From Dyella sp. 2HG41-7 (GTDB lineage: Bacteria; Pseudomonadota; Gammaproteobacteria; Xanthomonadales; Rhodanobacteraceae), in NCBI RefSeq assembly GCF_021390675.1, contig NZ_JAJEJV010000004.1:992001-1056000 (forward strand): DNA of 64,000 bases, given 5' to 3'. Below the pieces are notes generated by a model. That model was not told the origin of the DNA, searched no databases, and saw nothing but the letters and a program-made list of their open reading frames with translations. The translations under genes were made by a program, and so were the position numbers. This document shows positions 1-9,578 of this stretch, piece after piece. Numbering within the stretch: the first letter of the stretch is position 1; each line of letters starts with the position of its first letter.

Positions 1-33
1 GGCATGCCCTTTTTTTGCGTGCCGCGCCAAGTT

Positions 34-1146
34 TTATGTTGGCGACGCTACAAGTCGCCTCCAAAAATAGTCCAGGCCAAGCTCATGCGTGCGATGTCGG
101 CCTTGCCAATAGCCACGCCACCATACCGATTTGCGAGACGTCATCAGCTCCTTCAATAGCAACTGGTAGCGCTCTTTCTGGGCACATCGACGGTGGTTCT
201 CGCGCCACACGAATTCGCAGGCGTAATCTTGCAAATACTTGGGACGATAACCATGGTAAACACCGTATTCGGCGCGCCGGAATCGGCTAAATAGCGTTTC
301 ACACATGTTGTCCGATACCCCTTCGGGCGTGCTGAATTCGTGGGCGTGGGAAACGGCGTAGTGATCGACAAAGGCATTCAATGTGCTGTACGCGCTGCTT
401 TCATCGCTCATCACGATGGAGCCCGGCTGGACGAAACGTTTGACAAGGCGCACGACCTCGGCCTCGTTTTCCGCTGCGCACACAAAAGCCATGGCTCGTT
501 TGGAACCCAGTCCATGTCCGGCAGACTCGCACAGGGAAATGACGACACGCTTGTTGGCACGCTTGCGCCAATTCTGTTGAGTCATGCCGGCTTCAATCCA
601 AGGTTTGCTTGGATCCTTGGCAGGTTTCTTGCCAAATCGCACCTTGAGGGCATCCTTCGGCATTTTTGTCCGCCGATTGGGCTTGCGTGGCTTGCCACCA
701 AAATACCCGCCATCAATGTGAACGATCCCGTGCAAAGGATTGAGATCCATGGCGTGTATCATCCACTCGCGGATTTTTCCGAAGAACACCTGAGTGGTCT
801 TGGGTGTATGCCCCGTGATTCGACTTGCCTCCAGCGCAGCCTTGCCCTTCGCGCCGTTCTCGAACACGGCGATGAGTCGGACCATTTCAATGAACGTCAA
901 CTTGTGCCCGTGAAGCGGGGTCCCGCTTGTGACGCTGAATTCGTGCGTACAGTCCGCGCACCGCCAACGCCGTCTTTTGACGCGCCTATGGTGCTCGCGA
1001 AAGGATGCACATTCAGGGCATCCCTGTTTGTCGGGACTTCCCCAACGAGCGAAAGCCAGTAACTTTTCGGCTTCGTCATTGGTGAGATTTGAAATCGTGC
1101 GTGCGAAATTACGTGATTCCTTGGCGTGCAAAAAATGCTGTGCCAT
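34..1146 (-). mobile_element. IS1595-family (ISXO2-like) transposase
   Basis: This is a transposase of the IS1595 family, which moves the insertion sequence by DDE chemistry. The protein from the ATG at 1146 is about 370 residues. It opens with a zinc-ribbon (CPEC, then CADC about 20 residues later), followed by an ISXO2-like catalytic core with HIDGGYFGGK, VMSDESSAY and a late ETLFSRFRR segment that fit D-D-E positions. The open frame continues upstream to 1287, but the extension is arginine-rich and unlike the family, so the internal ATG is preferred. It appears intact. I could not define terminal inverted repeats, so the element boundaries are unknown. Confidence 0.85.
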
Positions 1147-1320
1147 GCGTCGAACCCGGTTTGAGTCAAGACGAGGCCTGCCGAACAACCGGCCAGGCCG
1201 CCGGACTGGGCGAACCAGTCCACCGGGCGCGCACGCTTCCGCCGCGCCTTGGTGAGGCGCGTTGCAAAAGCGGACGCGGTATCGCACACTAGGGGTGCAG
1301 GCCTTAGAACTTGCACCTCT

Positions 1321-1362
1321 ACGAAAGCCCAGATAACCCCTGCCAGGGTTCTGGGCTTTCGT
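1321..1362. repeat. Long hairpin beside the insertion sequence
   Basis: Twelve bases, ACGAAAGCCCAG, are followed by AT, AACCC, a 6-base loop, GGGTT and CTGGGCTTTCGT. Seventeen base pairs form, with only a 2-base bulge. It lies between the transposase and the small gene ending at 1400. It could be the transcription terminator of that gene, although a clear T tract is lacking, or a boundary structure of a mobile element. Confidence 0.6.
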
Positions 1363-1399
1363 GCGTTACGGGCCCGGATAATGGGAAGAACGGGCTACG

Positions 1400-1699
1400 T
1401 CATATGTCCTCCTCGCGCGCGCATTTCGACGACGGTTCATCGTTTGGCCCGGCACGGTCCGCCACGGCCGACGCCAGAGCGCTCCCTTCCGTCTTGACGA
1501 GATAGGCAGCCAATTCATCGGCGCGGGCCATCAGGCCTCGCGACTGACCCGGTATGGGGTACAAGCGCAGACCGATGCGTCCTGCCTGGTGGGCGCGCTG
1601 AAAGGCGCGCGCATTGTCGAACCCCAATGCTCGCCATAGATCGGCGCCGCGCACGGTCGCTATGGGTTGGATGGAGGCTGGGGACCGGTGGGAAGCCAT
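1400..1699 (-). CDS. Small hypothetical protein
   Basis: A protein of 99 residues if it starts at the ATG at 1699; the frame stays open to 1831, but that part overlaps the divergent gene starting at 1812. The middle part (GADLWRALGFDNARAFQRA, then LYPIPGQSRGL) reads like a small helix-turn-helix or target-recognition accessory, followed by an alanine-rich tail. I do not recognise a named family. It lies between the insertion sequence and a divergently transcribed hypothetical gene, which suggests accessory DNA. The function is unknown. Confidence 0.5.
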   Translation of the reverse strand: MASHRSPASIQPIATVRGADLWRALGFDNARAFQRAHQAGRIGLRLYPIPGQSRGLMARADELAAYLVKTEGSALASAVADRAGPNDEPSSKCAREEDI

Positions 1700-1811
1700 C
1701 GCACTGCCTATCGAGGTGGGCCGTGTCGGACGGCGGGCAAGACGTGCCCAGCATTTAAGGCTGACTTGTTGGCATTTACTATTCCAGCGAATTGCATGAA
1801 TACTCCACTCC

Positions 1812-2987
1812 ATGTCCACGTCTCCTCGCAACCATCCTGGTCAGCCACCCAAAGACATCGCCCAGAGGTTGAGAAACTGGGTTTGGTACTGGTTGGTGAA
1901 GCAGATCACCGGCAAGTCCGACGAGCGATTGGATGAGGACTATCTGCCGCACGGCACGGCCGAGGGTGCGCGACTGCGGTTCTTTCAACGGGTGCGCAGT
2001 CTGGGTAGCGACCCTTCTGTTCCCCGCAAGACATGGAAGGGTGAGTCCGTGTTTGACCGGGTTCACGCCAGCGGCGGCGACCCGAACCTCGATGTCGCCC
2101 GAGATGCATTTCATTCGAAGCTATGGTCGATGTTGGCGGCCCCTACATGGACTGTTGAGGATTACCAACGCTTTATCGATGAGCTGATCCAAGCGCGCGG
2201 GTGGTATCGCGCATCGGTGAAGGATCGACAATTGGGCAGGGTGTTTTTCCGCGATGATCCCGCATTCGGCCAGAGCGCCGATCGGGATCATGTCTACAGC
2301 ACGATGTTGACGCATTTGGAATCGCATCCATCTGCGGACCATGTGGCATTACTCGCGGCGTTGTTTCGCGAAGCACTCGGTGAGGTGGCGCTTGAGACAG
2401 CCCTTCAACTGAGTTCATCGCTGCGCGCATGCACATCCCTGTGGTTGCATGCCATCGAACTCCCTGATGAAGTCCGTGAGCTCGTGCAGAAGCTGGTGGA
2501 AGACCGCCTGGTGCGGAATAGTTGGAAAACGCCGAACCTGGACCAGGCAACGCAGAACCAGCGTCAGTACGTCAAGGCGCTCACGTATGCTCATTTGAAG
2601 CAGTCTCCCTATTCTCAGCCGCAGAACGCCTCTTTCCCGATCGTGCTTCCCTCTCCCCGATTGAAATGGCTCGCTGAAAATCGGGAACTGCTTGAACTGG
2701 CGGCTAGCCGCATCGGGCTGGCCCAACAAAGCGTCTTCAACCTTGTTGGAGGCCAGGTTTTCCTTGAGGGAGGCATTTTTGAGCGCGACGAATGGGAAGA
2801 ACTCATGCAAGCGCGTCAACAACAGGCTCAGGCATGGCGGCAGGTCGAGCAAGACATTCGCGACACCATCCGACCACCGCCGCGCGATACCCGTTTCTGC
2901 TTGCCCGTCAAACCACGCCGAGGTTCGCGCAGTCATAATCGTGCCCGCCCGTACTTGGTTGATGGTTCGATAGAGACCGAGGATTAA
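1812..2987 (+). CDS. Hypothetical protein, 391 aa
   Basis: An open frame of 391 codons with normal-looking protein composition, no signal peptide and no membrane segment. The N-terminal 60 residues are rich in tryptophan and charged residues. A glutamine-rich helical stretch occurs near residues 335-350, and the C-terminus is basic. No family was recognised. It is divergent from the small gene at 1400-1699 and followed by about 240 bases without a gene before the helicase. No strong ribosome binding site is visible before the ATG. It is probably part of the accessory region that begins with the transposase. Confidence 0.6.
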   Translation: MSTSPRNHPGQPPKDIAQRLRNWVWYWLVKQITGKSDERLDEDYLPHGTAEGARLRFFQRVRSLGSDPSVPRKTWKGESVFDRVHASGGDPNLDVARDAFHSKLWSMLAAPTWTVEDYQRFIDELIQARGWYRASVKDRQLGRVFFRDDPAFGQSADRDHVYSTMLTHLESHPSADHVALLAALFREALGEVALETALQLSSSLRACTSLWLHAIELPDEVRELVQKLVEDRLVRNSWKTPNLDQATQNQRQYVKALTYAHLKQSPYSQPQNASFPIVLPSPRLKWLAENRELLELAASRIGLAQQSVFNLVGGQVFLEGGIFERDEWEELMQARQQQAQAWRQVEQDIRDTIRPPPRDTRFCLPVKPRRGSRSHNRARPYLVDGSIETED

Positions 2988-3230
2988 AAACAGCACGCTT
3001 CGGACTAGGCCTTTTCGTCTACGTCACCGATGGGCGCCATTGGGTTTGCGCAGATCAAACGCGTTGACAAGCGACCCTTTATTAGGAAATCTCAATGATT
3101 CTCGATGCGCGGCCCAGAGCAAAGTGAGAGGCAGCCTTTCAGCGCTGAAGGAAATGCCAACATCGGCCGATAGCAAAAGATTAGGACCAAGAGGTCCTAG
3201 CCTCGGCTAGCCAGGGATAGCGATCGAACC

Positions 3231-6164
3231 ATGATGCAGGGAATGACGCGCGATAACGCTATTGCAAATGTGGCGTTGGAGTACAAAGAGACGTGGTGGC
3301 TGGCTTGGCTGCATCTGCGCCGCGCCCGGACGCTGCATTTTAACAAAGCCTATCTCATCCTCGACGGCGCGCGCGTCGATTTTCAGGACATAACGGCACT
3401 CAAAAGGCGAATTGCACGCTGGCCTTTCCGGCGCCGCGGCTACGGTCAACTTTGGGTGCAATTTCGTATCGGCCCAGAGTGGCACGATATTGCTTATGTC
3501 ATGGAAGACCATGATGTCAATGCGTTTGGCCATTCCATCAACAACGCGATAGCCACATGGATCAACGAACGACTGATCCAACTCGAATTGAGAAAGACGC
3601 AGCTGATCGAGAAGGTCGAAGAGGTGTACAACCCCTTGCGCTACGTGCGCCACTCGTCGGCGACCCGACTGATTCGCGAGCAACAAAAGGAATACGCCGA
3701 TCTTCAAGCCCAATGGCAATCGACCAGCCTGCACAGCGGGTTGACCAAAGAGCAAAGGGGTCAGGCCGCCGCGTCCTTGGCAAGACTCGAGGGTCTGGCT
3801 GGCCACTTCAACGACATGGCCGCGGCGCGCGAAACCCACAATAAGACATACGCCGCAGACATGAAGATTGCGGAAGGTGGTTACTTCAGAACGGTCGAGA
3901 GCAGCGAGCTGACGGAGGAGCAAATTGCGTCGGTTCTTACTTTTGAAGACGCAACGTTGGTGCTTGCTGCCGCCGGGTCAGGCAAAAGCTCATGCATCGT
4001 GGCCAAGATCGGATTCGCGCTCAAATCTGGGCTATTTAACGACGGCGAGATCCTCGCCCTCGCGTACAACAAAGACGCCGCAAAGAGTCTCGCGGATCGC
4101 CTCAATGTAAAATTGGAGAGAGCACTGGGGCGGAAAGTCCACGTTAAATCCAAAACTTTTCACTCATTCGGCCTTTCAGTCATGGTCGAACATTACGGCG
4201 AAAGCTATGAGCCGAAAGTCCTCGAAGAAGACAAGGGTGAAGAGGGGAGATTTCTCAAGGATACGATCAGCACGCTGCTCGAAACGGACGCACGTTTCCG
4301 CGGTGCGCTCGCAGAATGGCTTCTCCTGGTTCCCTACGACGATCCGCAACCGATCGGCGTCGCCGGTGATTTAGAACAATGCGCTCAGTTATACGAGGAT
4401 TGCTGTCGCGAGAAAATTCGCGCGAAGCGTGACAAACAAAAGAAGTACTACGAGCCGAGCATACCTACTCTAGATGTCAACCTGCACGTTCGTTCGCTCG
4501 AAGAACGAAGCATCGCCAATTGGCTGATGCTACGTGGTGTCGCCTTCGAGTATGAGAAATTGGATTGGGACGGTGCAAAACGCCTGGGCATGAGTCGCCG
4601 GCCCTATAAACCCGACTTTACTTACGAATGGACCGTAAAGCTTACCAATGAAAAGACGAAGACCATTCGCGTTGTCCACGAACACTTCGCGTTGGACAGT
4701 GACGGTAGGGCACCCTCCTGGATGGGTGGCGATGAATATGCCAAACAAGCGCAAACCAAGCGGCACATGTTTGCCAGATGGTGCAAAGAGCCATCGGAAA
4801 AACGCTTGATCTTCATCGAAACCACCAGTGCACAATATCGGGATGGTTCGATATGGACCCATCTGGAGAACGCATTGCGTGGAGTGGGTCTCAAACTGTC
4901 GGAGCCTTCGCCGGAACTTTACAAGAAGGCGATCGCCAGCTTCCGCGAATCAACGGACTTGGAAAAACTCATCATCGATTTCGTGCTGCGATTCAAAGAG
5001 TCTGGATTGACCCAAAACGAGGTCGAGGCCGAAGCATCGCAGCAATCACATCCCTACCGGACAAAGCTGTTTCTGCGGGTTGCTTTCGAAGTCTTCCAGG
5101 CTTACCAGCGTTCACTTAAGAAGGCGGAGCGGATCGATTACGCGGATATGCTTCGTGACGCCTTGTCGCTATTGCAAGACAAGAGAGTCCTAACGCCCTT
5201 CCGGTTTGTTCTCGTCGATGAGTTCCAAGACATCTCCCGATTACGCGCGACTTTGGTCCGCTCCGTGCTGGACCAGGGATCCGATGATTCCATCGTGTTT
5301 TGCGTGGGCGATGATTGGCAAACGATCAATCGCTTCGCCGGCTCCGACGTCGGTATCTTCACCGGCATTGGAACTTACTTTAATCGTCATGTCGCACAGG
5401 TGAAGCTACGCAAGACCTTTCGCTGTGCGGACGGCATTGCCCAAATCTCCAGAGAACTGGTCCTGCGCAACGCAAGTCAGTTGCAAAAGGAGGTGACCGC
5501 TTATGCTGCAAAACTTCCCAACTGCGTGCGCGTCGTTTTCCATCAGGGCAATGATCGAGCGAGATTGGAGACTGTGATCGCGGAGCTTGATCAAATTGCC
5601 GTGACCGGGCGTCAACTGGAGCTTGCGAAGCCTACTGTGAAAATTCTCATGCGAACGACAGCAGATACCACCGCTCCGCGGGGATTTGAGAGCGAAGAGG
5701 TCGCCAAGAACCTTAGAGCCCGCTACGCCAAGCGCCTTCAGCTCGACGTGCAGAGTGTGCACGGTTCAAAGGGATTGGAGGCCGACTTTGTCATACTTGT
5801 TGGTCTGGATTCGGGTTTTCGAGGATTCCCGGACGAACGTCCTCCGGAACCCTTATTGGACCTCGTATTACCCAAACTGCAAGACCTCAACGAGGAAGAG
5901 CGGCGATTATTTTATGTAGGACTGACCCGTGCGCGGCATCAAGTCGTTGTCTTGGCGGACGGCGAGGCACCCAGCGAATACGCGCTCGAGCTTTGGGAAC
6001 TAGCGCAGAACTACGGATTTATCGAATGCGTGGACGGAGGGTTGAACCGAAAGCCATGTCCGAAGTGCAAAGTTGGGTCGCTTCGAACTCGTCCCAACAG
6101 CAGTATCAGCCGTTGCACACGATCCGTTCGCTGTGGCTACCAAGCGCGAAATAGGAGCGACTAA
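3231..6164 (+). CDS. Helicase IV-like UvrD-family DNA helicase
   Basis: A superfamily 1 DNA helicase related to HelD/UvrD that should unwind DNA with ATP. The 977 residues contain a long N-terminal domain (about 1-225), Walker A AAGSGKSS near 245, a TFHSFG motif, an inserted nuclease-like domain (YKPDFTYEW followed by VVHEHFALD, near 460-500), Walker B VDEFQD near 662, a GDDWQTINRF segment, and motif VI FYVGLTRARHQ near 895. The C-terminus adds a cysteine cluster (CPKC and later CTRSVRC) that may bind zinc. E. coli helicase IV is about 684 residues, so this is a long relative. The next small ORF begins on the last base of its stop codon. In this accessory setting it may serve repair or defence. 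Confidence 0.85.
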   Translation: MMQGMTRDNAIANVALEYKETWWLAWLHLRRARTLHFNKAYLILDGARVDFQDITALKRRIARWPFRRRGYGQLWVQFRIGPEWHDIAYVMEDHDVNAFGHSINNAIATWINERLIQLELRKTQLIEKVEEVYNPLRYVRHSSATRLIREQQKEYADLQAQWQSTSLHSGLTKEQRGQAAASLARLEGLAGHFNDMAAARETHNKTYAADMKIAEGGYFRTVESSELTEEQIASVLTFEDATLVLAAAGSGKSSCIVAKIGFALKSGLFNDGEILALAYNKDAAKSLADRLNVKLERALGRKVHVKSKTFHSFGLSVMVEHYGESYEPKVLEEDKGEEGRFLKDTISTLLETDARFRGALAEWLLLVPYDDPQPIGVAGDLEQCAQLYEDCCREKIRAKRDKQKKYYEPSIPTLDVNLHVRSLEERSIANWLMLRGVAFEYEKLDWDGAKRLGMSRRPYKPDFTYEWTVKLTNEKTKTIRVVHEHFALDSDGRAPSWMGGDEYAKQAQTKRHMFARWCKEPSEKRLIFIETTSAQYRDGSIWTHLENALRGVGLKLSEPSPELYKKAIASFRESTDLEKLIIDFVLRFKESGLTQNEVEAEASQQSHPYRTKLFLRVAFEVFQAYQRSLKKAERIDYADMLRDALSLLQDKRVLTPFRFVLVDEFQDISRLRATLVRSVLDQGSDDSIVFCVGDDWQTINRFAGSDVGIFTGIGTYFNRHVAQVKLRKTFRCADGIAQISRELVLRNASQLQKEVTAYAAKLPNCVRVVFHQGNDRARLETVIAELDQIAVTGRQLELAKPTVKILMRTTADTTAPRGFESEEVAKNLRARYAKRLQLDVQSVHGSKGLEADFVILVGLDSGFRGFPDERPPEPLLDLVLPKLQDLNEEERRLFYVGLTRARHQVVVLADGEAPSEYALELWELAQNYGFIECVDGGLNRKPCPKCKVGSLRTRPNSSISRCTRSVRCGYQARNRSD

Positions 6165-6379
6165 TGACCGGAAAGCAATGGACGAAGGCCGGGATCCCTC
6201 CTGATTGGAAATGGATGCCGGCCTTCGGGGATGACGAACGACTCTTTATTGATGCGAATCGCTATATCCAACAGCTGCAAGAAAAGGTCCATCTACAAGC
6301 TTCGGTTCCATCGGGCCATCGATCACATCAGAACTATGTCTACGGCAGCACCGGCAACACTGGCATAGACCAATTTTGA
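6164..6379 (+). pseudogene. Small ORF, copy 1 of an inverted duplication (frameshifted)
   Basis: A 71-codon frame whose ATG overlaps the helicase stop codon (TAATG). Codons 2-45 match a second sequence on the opposite strand at 11224-11499, including PDWKW, PAFGDD and LFIDANR. Many of the differences fall at third codon positions, as expected for an expressed protein. After EKV the two copies differ by one base, so the reading frames diverge. Here the tail runs into the 3' end of the convergent lectin gene. I interpret it as the 5' part of a small gene with a frameshifted and truncated end. The family was not recognised. Confidence 0.5.
6168..6332 (+). repeat. Inverted duplication, left copy
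   Basis: About 165 bases match the reverse complement of 11330-11495, with roughly five of six bases identical by eye and a one-base indel. The copies are about 5 kb apart and bracket the lectin, CDF, MerR and orphan genes. Confidence 0.75.
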
Positions 6380-7455
6380 CCCGTGGCTCCCGTGCATTCC
6401 TGTATCGTCAACTGTGTACCGGCAGCCCCCTCCGTCAGGCAATACTGAGTGCCGGCGAGGTTGCTAAATAGAAGATTGCGGGCGCCCCCGATCGACCACT
6501 GTTGACTGGCGCTGCCCGTGCATTGATCCACCATCACCGCCGCGCCGGATGGCGAGTCGGGAGTGGCGACGTCCAGGCAAAGATTGCTCTGTAGCCGCAT
6601 GGTGCCGTCTCTCCCGAGCACCCAGGCTTGGGCTTCCTTCTTTTTGTTGCAACTCTGGGTGGTAGCCGGCACATCGTTGGTGTGGTCATCACCCGAATCC
6701 ACACAAAGGCTATCGTCGCCCTGGTACAGCCCGCGCAGCAAATTGCCTTCGCCGTTGAACTGCTCACCATTCAGGACATCGCTGAAGTCGCTGCACGTTG
6801 TGTTCGTCCCGGTGCCTGAAACGGTGGCTTGGACACCGTTGCTGCTGGGCGCATCGAATATCACATCACTGAATGGCTGGTTGTAGCAGTTTGCATTGGG
6901 CGAGCGGCCTTCAAGATATGTCGTCCGGCTCACCATACCCTGCGGTGAAAGACTGGTGGCGTCAGTAAGGATGCTGCCTAGCTTTAAAGACAAGGCAGGG
7001 TTGTAGAGATCGGTAACCGTAACGCCCAGCCACTGGCCGCCTTCGTAGGCGACGTGGAATTGATACTCAGTGACTGTGGACCACATCGGTATGCGGCAGG
7101 TAACACGAGGGTTTTCGCCTCTGTAAACAGTGCAACTGCTCCCGGGATCGCCGGATGTATATTGCGTCGCGCCCCGTACCGTAAACACGAAGTTAGGGCC
7201 GACGCGGCTGCTGTCCTCCATACCGACATAGCCGCCGTTGCTGCTACCGACCAGGCGGAAATGATCCGCAAAGCGCACATTCGCGCGATAACCCGGATCG
7301 GCCTGCACATTGATGTCGTAGTCCACCGAAGTTAGTCCGGTAACCGAAGAACTCCATTGATACGTAACATAGGTGCCGGGTACGTCGCCGGCGTGGGCGA
7401 AGCATGGAAACAGCAAAAGCAATGGCAAGCTATACAAGCTCTTTTTCGCTTTCAT
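6340..7455 (-). CDS. Secreted protein with ricin-type beta-trefoil lectin domain
   Basis: A predicted exported carbohydrate-binding protein of 371 residues. It has a typical signal peptide (MKAKKS, a leucine-rich core, then AHA before GDVPG). The N-terminal part to about residue 235 is an uncharacterised beta-rich domain with paired cysteines. The C-terminal 130 residues carry ricin-B signatures: CLDV, then QCTGSASQQW, then QECTGATGQNW, the repeated QxW pattern of a beta-trefoil. A GGAGG ribosome site precedes the ATG. Its 3' end overlaps the decayed small ORF on the other strand. Substrate and any catalytic activity of the N-terminal domain are unknown. Confidence 0.8.
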   Translation of the reverse strand: MKAKKSLYSLPLLLLFPCFAHAGDVPGTYVTYQWSSSVTGLTSVDYDINVQADPGYRANVRFADHFRLVGSSNGGYVGMEDSSRVGPNFVFTVRGATQYTSGDPGSSCTVYRGENPRVTCRIPMWSTVTEYQFHVAYEGGQWLGVTVTDLYNPALSLKLGSILTDATSLSPQGMVSRTTYLEGRSPNANCYNQPFSDVIFDAPSSNGVQATVSGTGTNTTCSDFSDVLNGEQFNGEGNLLRGLYQGDDSLCVDSGDDHTNDVPATTQSCNKKKEAQAWVLGRDGTMRLQSNLCLDVATPDSPSGAAVMVDQCTGSASQQWSIGGARNLLFSNLAGTQYCLTEGAAGTQLTIQECTGATGQNWSMPVLPVLP

Positions 7456-7842
7456 GAATGCCTCCGTTGATTTGACCCCTTATTGACGACGCAAATGGCT
7501 CGCATACGAGCACGTGCGAAATACCCCCCGCTGCGATTCGCGGCGGCGTGTTTGATATACGCGGTTGTTCCCAACAATAAGTTTATGCAGGTATAAGTTG
7601 ATGGAGCGTGAGAGATTTACACGCCCATTTTCAACGGATGAGTCTGCTTCCTCGCACAGATCGGCATTTATCGTGATGGGCTACTTTGCTCTGTGTGCAA
7701 TCGGGTTTCCCAATTTATGGTTTCCCCATTTATCTAGCCGCGAGCAAGCAAAGCATTCACAAGATTGGCACCTTTCCTTTTGTCGAACTTAAGAGTTGGA
7801 TGAGTAGGATGTAGTGTCATCCATGACTTCGGAGGGACTTCA
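7456..7842. other. Intergenic stretch without a convincing gene
   Basis: This stretch should hold the promoter of the lectin gene (leftward) and of the small gene at 7843 (rightward). A 75-codon frame at 7565-7792 is present but has no ribosome site and an unremarkable composition. No clear promoter hexamers stand out. Confidence 0.4.
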
Positions 7843-8112
7843 ATGGCGCGAGTGGCGTGCCTGACCCCGCAGGAAAAGCACTTCTTAGTGAAGTTCGCCC
7901 GTCAAGCAGGCAAACGTTTGCAAAATCGAGTGTCCTTTGGTCAGCTCGATTGCGCGACGGTGGAAGAAGTGCGCTCATCAGTGCGTGTGATGATCAGCCT
8001 TCTTGAGAAGGGGCTCATTCAAACCGAGGATAAGTATGTTTTCGAGCTAACCTCCAAAGGAATGGAGGCTGTCGCAGTGGTGCTTGAAGAAGGCGGTTTA
8101 GTCCACCCTTAA
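7843..8112 (+). CDS. Small hypothetical protein, possible winged-helix
   Basis: An 89-residue protein preceded by GGAGG at a proper distance from the ATG. It begins MARVACLTPQEKHFLVKFAR and ends with a segment (GLIQTEDKYVFELTSKGMEA) that resembles the wing and last helix of a small winged-helix domain. No signal peptide or membrane segment. It stands alone between the lectin gene and a convergently oriented cation transporter. A DNA-binding role is an inference only. Confidence 0.6.
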   Translation: MARVACLTPQEKHFLVKFARQAGKRLQNRVSFGQLDCATVEEVRSSVRVMISLLEKGLIQTEDKYVFELTSKGMEAVAVVLEEGGLVHP

Positions 8113-8237
8113 TCGCGGACGTCCGGTTATTGATTAGCGGTCCGGTCACCAACATTGCGGAGGCGGTGAAGTGCGGAGACGCACCAGCTTATAGGTTCTC
8201 AAGTGAAGGTCCCCATGCTCTTGTGCGAGTTTGCCAG

Positions 8238-8855
8238 TTAGCGCGGCATCTCTGATTGGCGATGCTCAGATCGCGCGGCTTGCCAGGCGTCGCGCGCGGC
8301 GTCCACATTCATAATCATGATGCCGATGCCCACGATGAGGTCCGGCCATCGGGTGGGCCAGAGAACCGATACGCCACCCGCCACGATGATGGCGACGTTG
8401 GCAAGTACATCGTTACGCGCTGAGAGAAACGCCGCGCGCGTCAAACTGCCATGGTGGAAGCGATAGCGCGCAAGCAATAGCGCACACGAGAAATTGATGA
8501 CCAACGCCCCCAGTCCCGTCAATGTGAGTGGCACCGGCGCGGGCGCAGCGACAGAAGTGCCCAGAAGCTTGGTGACGATGAACCAAAGCGCAGCAAGCGC
8601 CGGGACGAGCAAGACCAGGGCTAGCATCATGCCGACGCGCGCGCGTGCGCGCATGCTCCATGAAAGAGCCACCAGAATCAGCAGATTGACGGAGGCGTCC
8701 TCAAGGAAGTCCACACTGTCGGCAAACAAAGAGACGGAGCGGATGAGCAAGGCGACCGCGAACTCGATGCCGAAATAGCCTAAATTGAGGCAGATCACCG
8801 CAAGCACGGCTCGTCGAAACGCTCGGTTTGTCTCTTCGCCCGTAACTGTGTTCAA
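8238..8855 (-). CDS. CDF-family cation efflux transporter (short)
   Basis: An inner-membrane cation diffusion facilitator that would export divalent metal ions in exchange for protons. At 205 residues it lacks the cytoplasmic C-terminal domain of full-length members (about 300). Five or six hydrophobic segments are visible. The metal-site motifs are represented by SLFADSVDFLEDA in segment 2 and LSARNDVLANVAI in a later segment. The decayed MerR-type regulator just upstream and divergent is the usual partner of such transporters, which suggests that metal-responsive control has been lost. The metal specificity cannot be read from the sequence. Confidence 0.8.
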   Translation of the reverse strand: MNTVTGEETNRAFRRAVLAVICLNLGYFGIEFAVALLIRSVSLFADSVDFLEDASVNLLILVALSWSMRARARVGMMLALVLLVPALAALWFIVTKLLGTSVAAPAPVPLTLTGLGALVINFSCALLLARYRFHHGSLTRAAFLSARNDVLANVAIIVAGGVSVLWPTRWPDLIVGIGIMIMNVDAARDAWQAARSEHRQSEMPR

Positions 8856-8953
8856 GCGCGACTCCTATGACATCGTCACTATCCGGCTCCATAGCGTAAT
8901 GGATGCCATATTGGAGACAATGGTCAGCGGCGAGTGATCTGATTGCAGACGCT

Positions 8954-9267
8954 ATGGGTCACTTTTCTATCAACACGTTCTATCAATCAGTCGCTGCTCG
9001 TCGCACGACGAAGTTGATCCGTCAAACCAACGGGTCTATCGTGAGGCGGACGTGCGCCGCCTGACCTTCATCCGGCGGTGCTGTGATTTTGGTTTTTCCA
9101 TCGATCAGGTCCGCCTGTTGATGTCGTTGATGCATGACGGGAGGCGTTCCTGCACGAAGGTACGGGAGATCGCCTCTCAACACCTGACGGGTATCAGGAA
9201 AAAACTGGTGGAGCTGAGGGAACTGGAACGCAGCGTGGCGGCGTTTGTGGAGAGCTGCGATCGATAG
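8954..9267 (+). pseudogene. Decayed MerR-family regulator
   Basis: The readable part, in the frame ending at 9267, is RVYREADVRRLTFIRR followed by FGFSIDQVRLL, then a coiled dimerisation helix and a final CDR. These match the second half of a MerR DNA-binding domain and its effector region. The first helix-turn-helix (normally about 30 residues, including a TIRYYE-like motif) is missing in this frame. An ATG at 8954 opens a different frame that ends in TNGS just before the join, so a small deletion or frameshift broke the gene. A GTG at 9052 could still give a 71-residue fragment. It is divergent from the CDF transporter. Confidence 0.7.
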
Positions 9268-9578
9268 TGCGCCGGCGGCCAGGGACCGGACTGCGTCATC
9301 CTCGGTGAACTGACGATCAGGCCGACGATCTCCACCTCGTGTTGCCAGCGCTGCGTTTGATTAGACCGGTCGATAGTCTGGTCAGCGCGTGATGCAATCG
9401 CCTCGGTACGTGCAGAAGGCGTAGCCATTCAAAACACCTGAGGCCCACGTATAAGCTTCGAGCGCTGATTGGCCTTTGACGGGGTTAAAGGGCTATCAAG
9501 TACAGCTACAAGCAACACTGTTTGTAGGCGCTTTAGCAAATCTAGTACGGTTCTACTTCCAGATGAGTAGGGGTCGGA
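9268..9578. other. Intergenic stretch without a recognised feature
   Basis: The stretch separates the decayed MerR regulator from the orphan gene at 9579. Short frames on both strands lack ribosome sites and are not convincing. It presumably includes the promoter of the 9579 gene. Confidence 0.35.

Noticed and set aside
7565-7792. A 75-codon frame between the lectin gene and the small gene
   Set aside because: No ribosome site, no motif, and it ends in the leader of a better gene.
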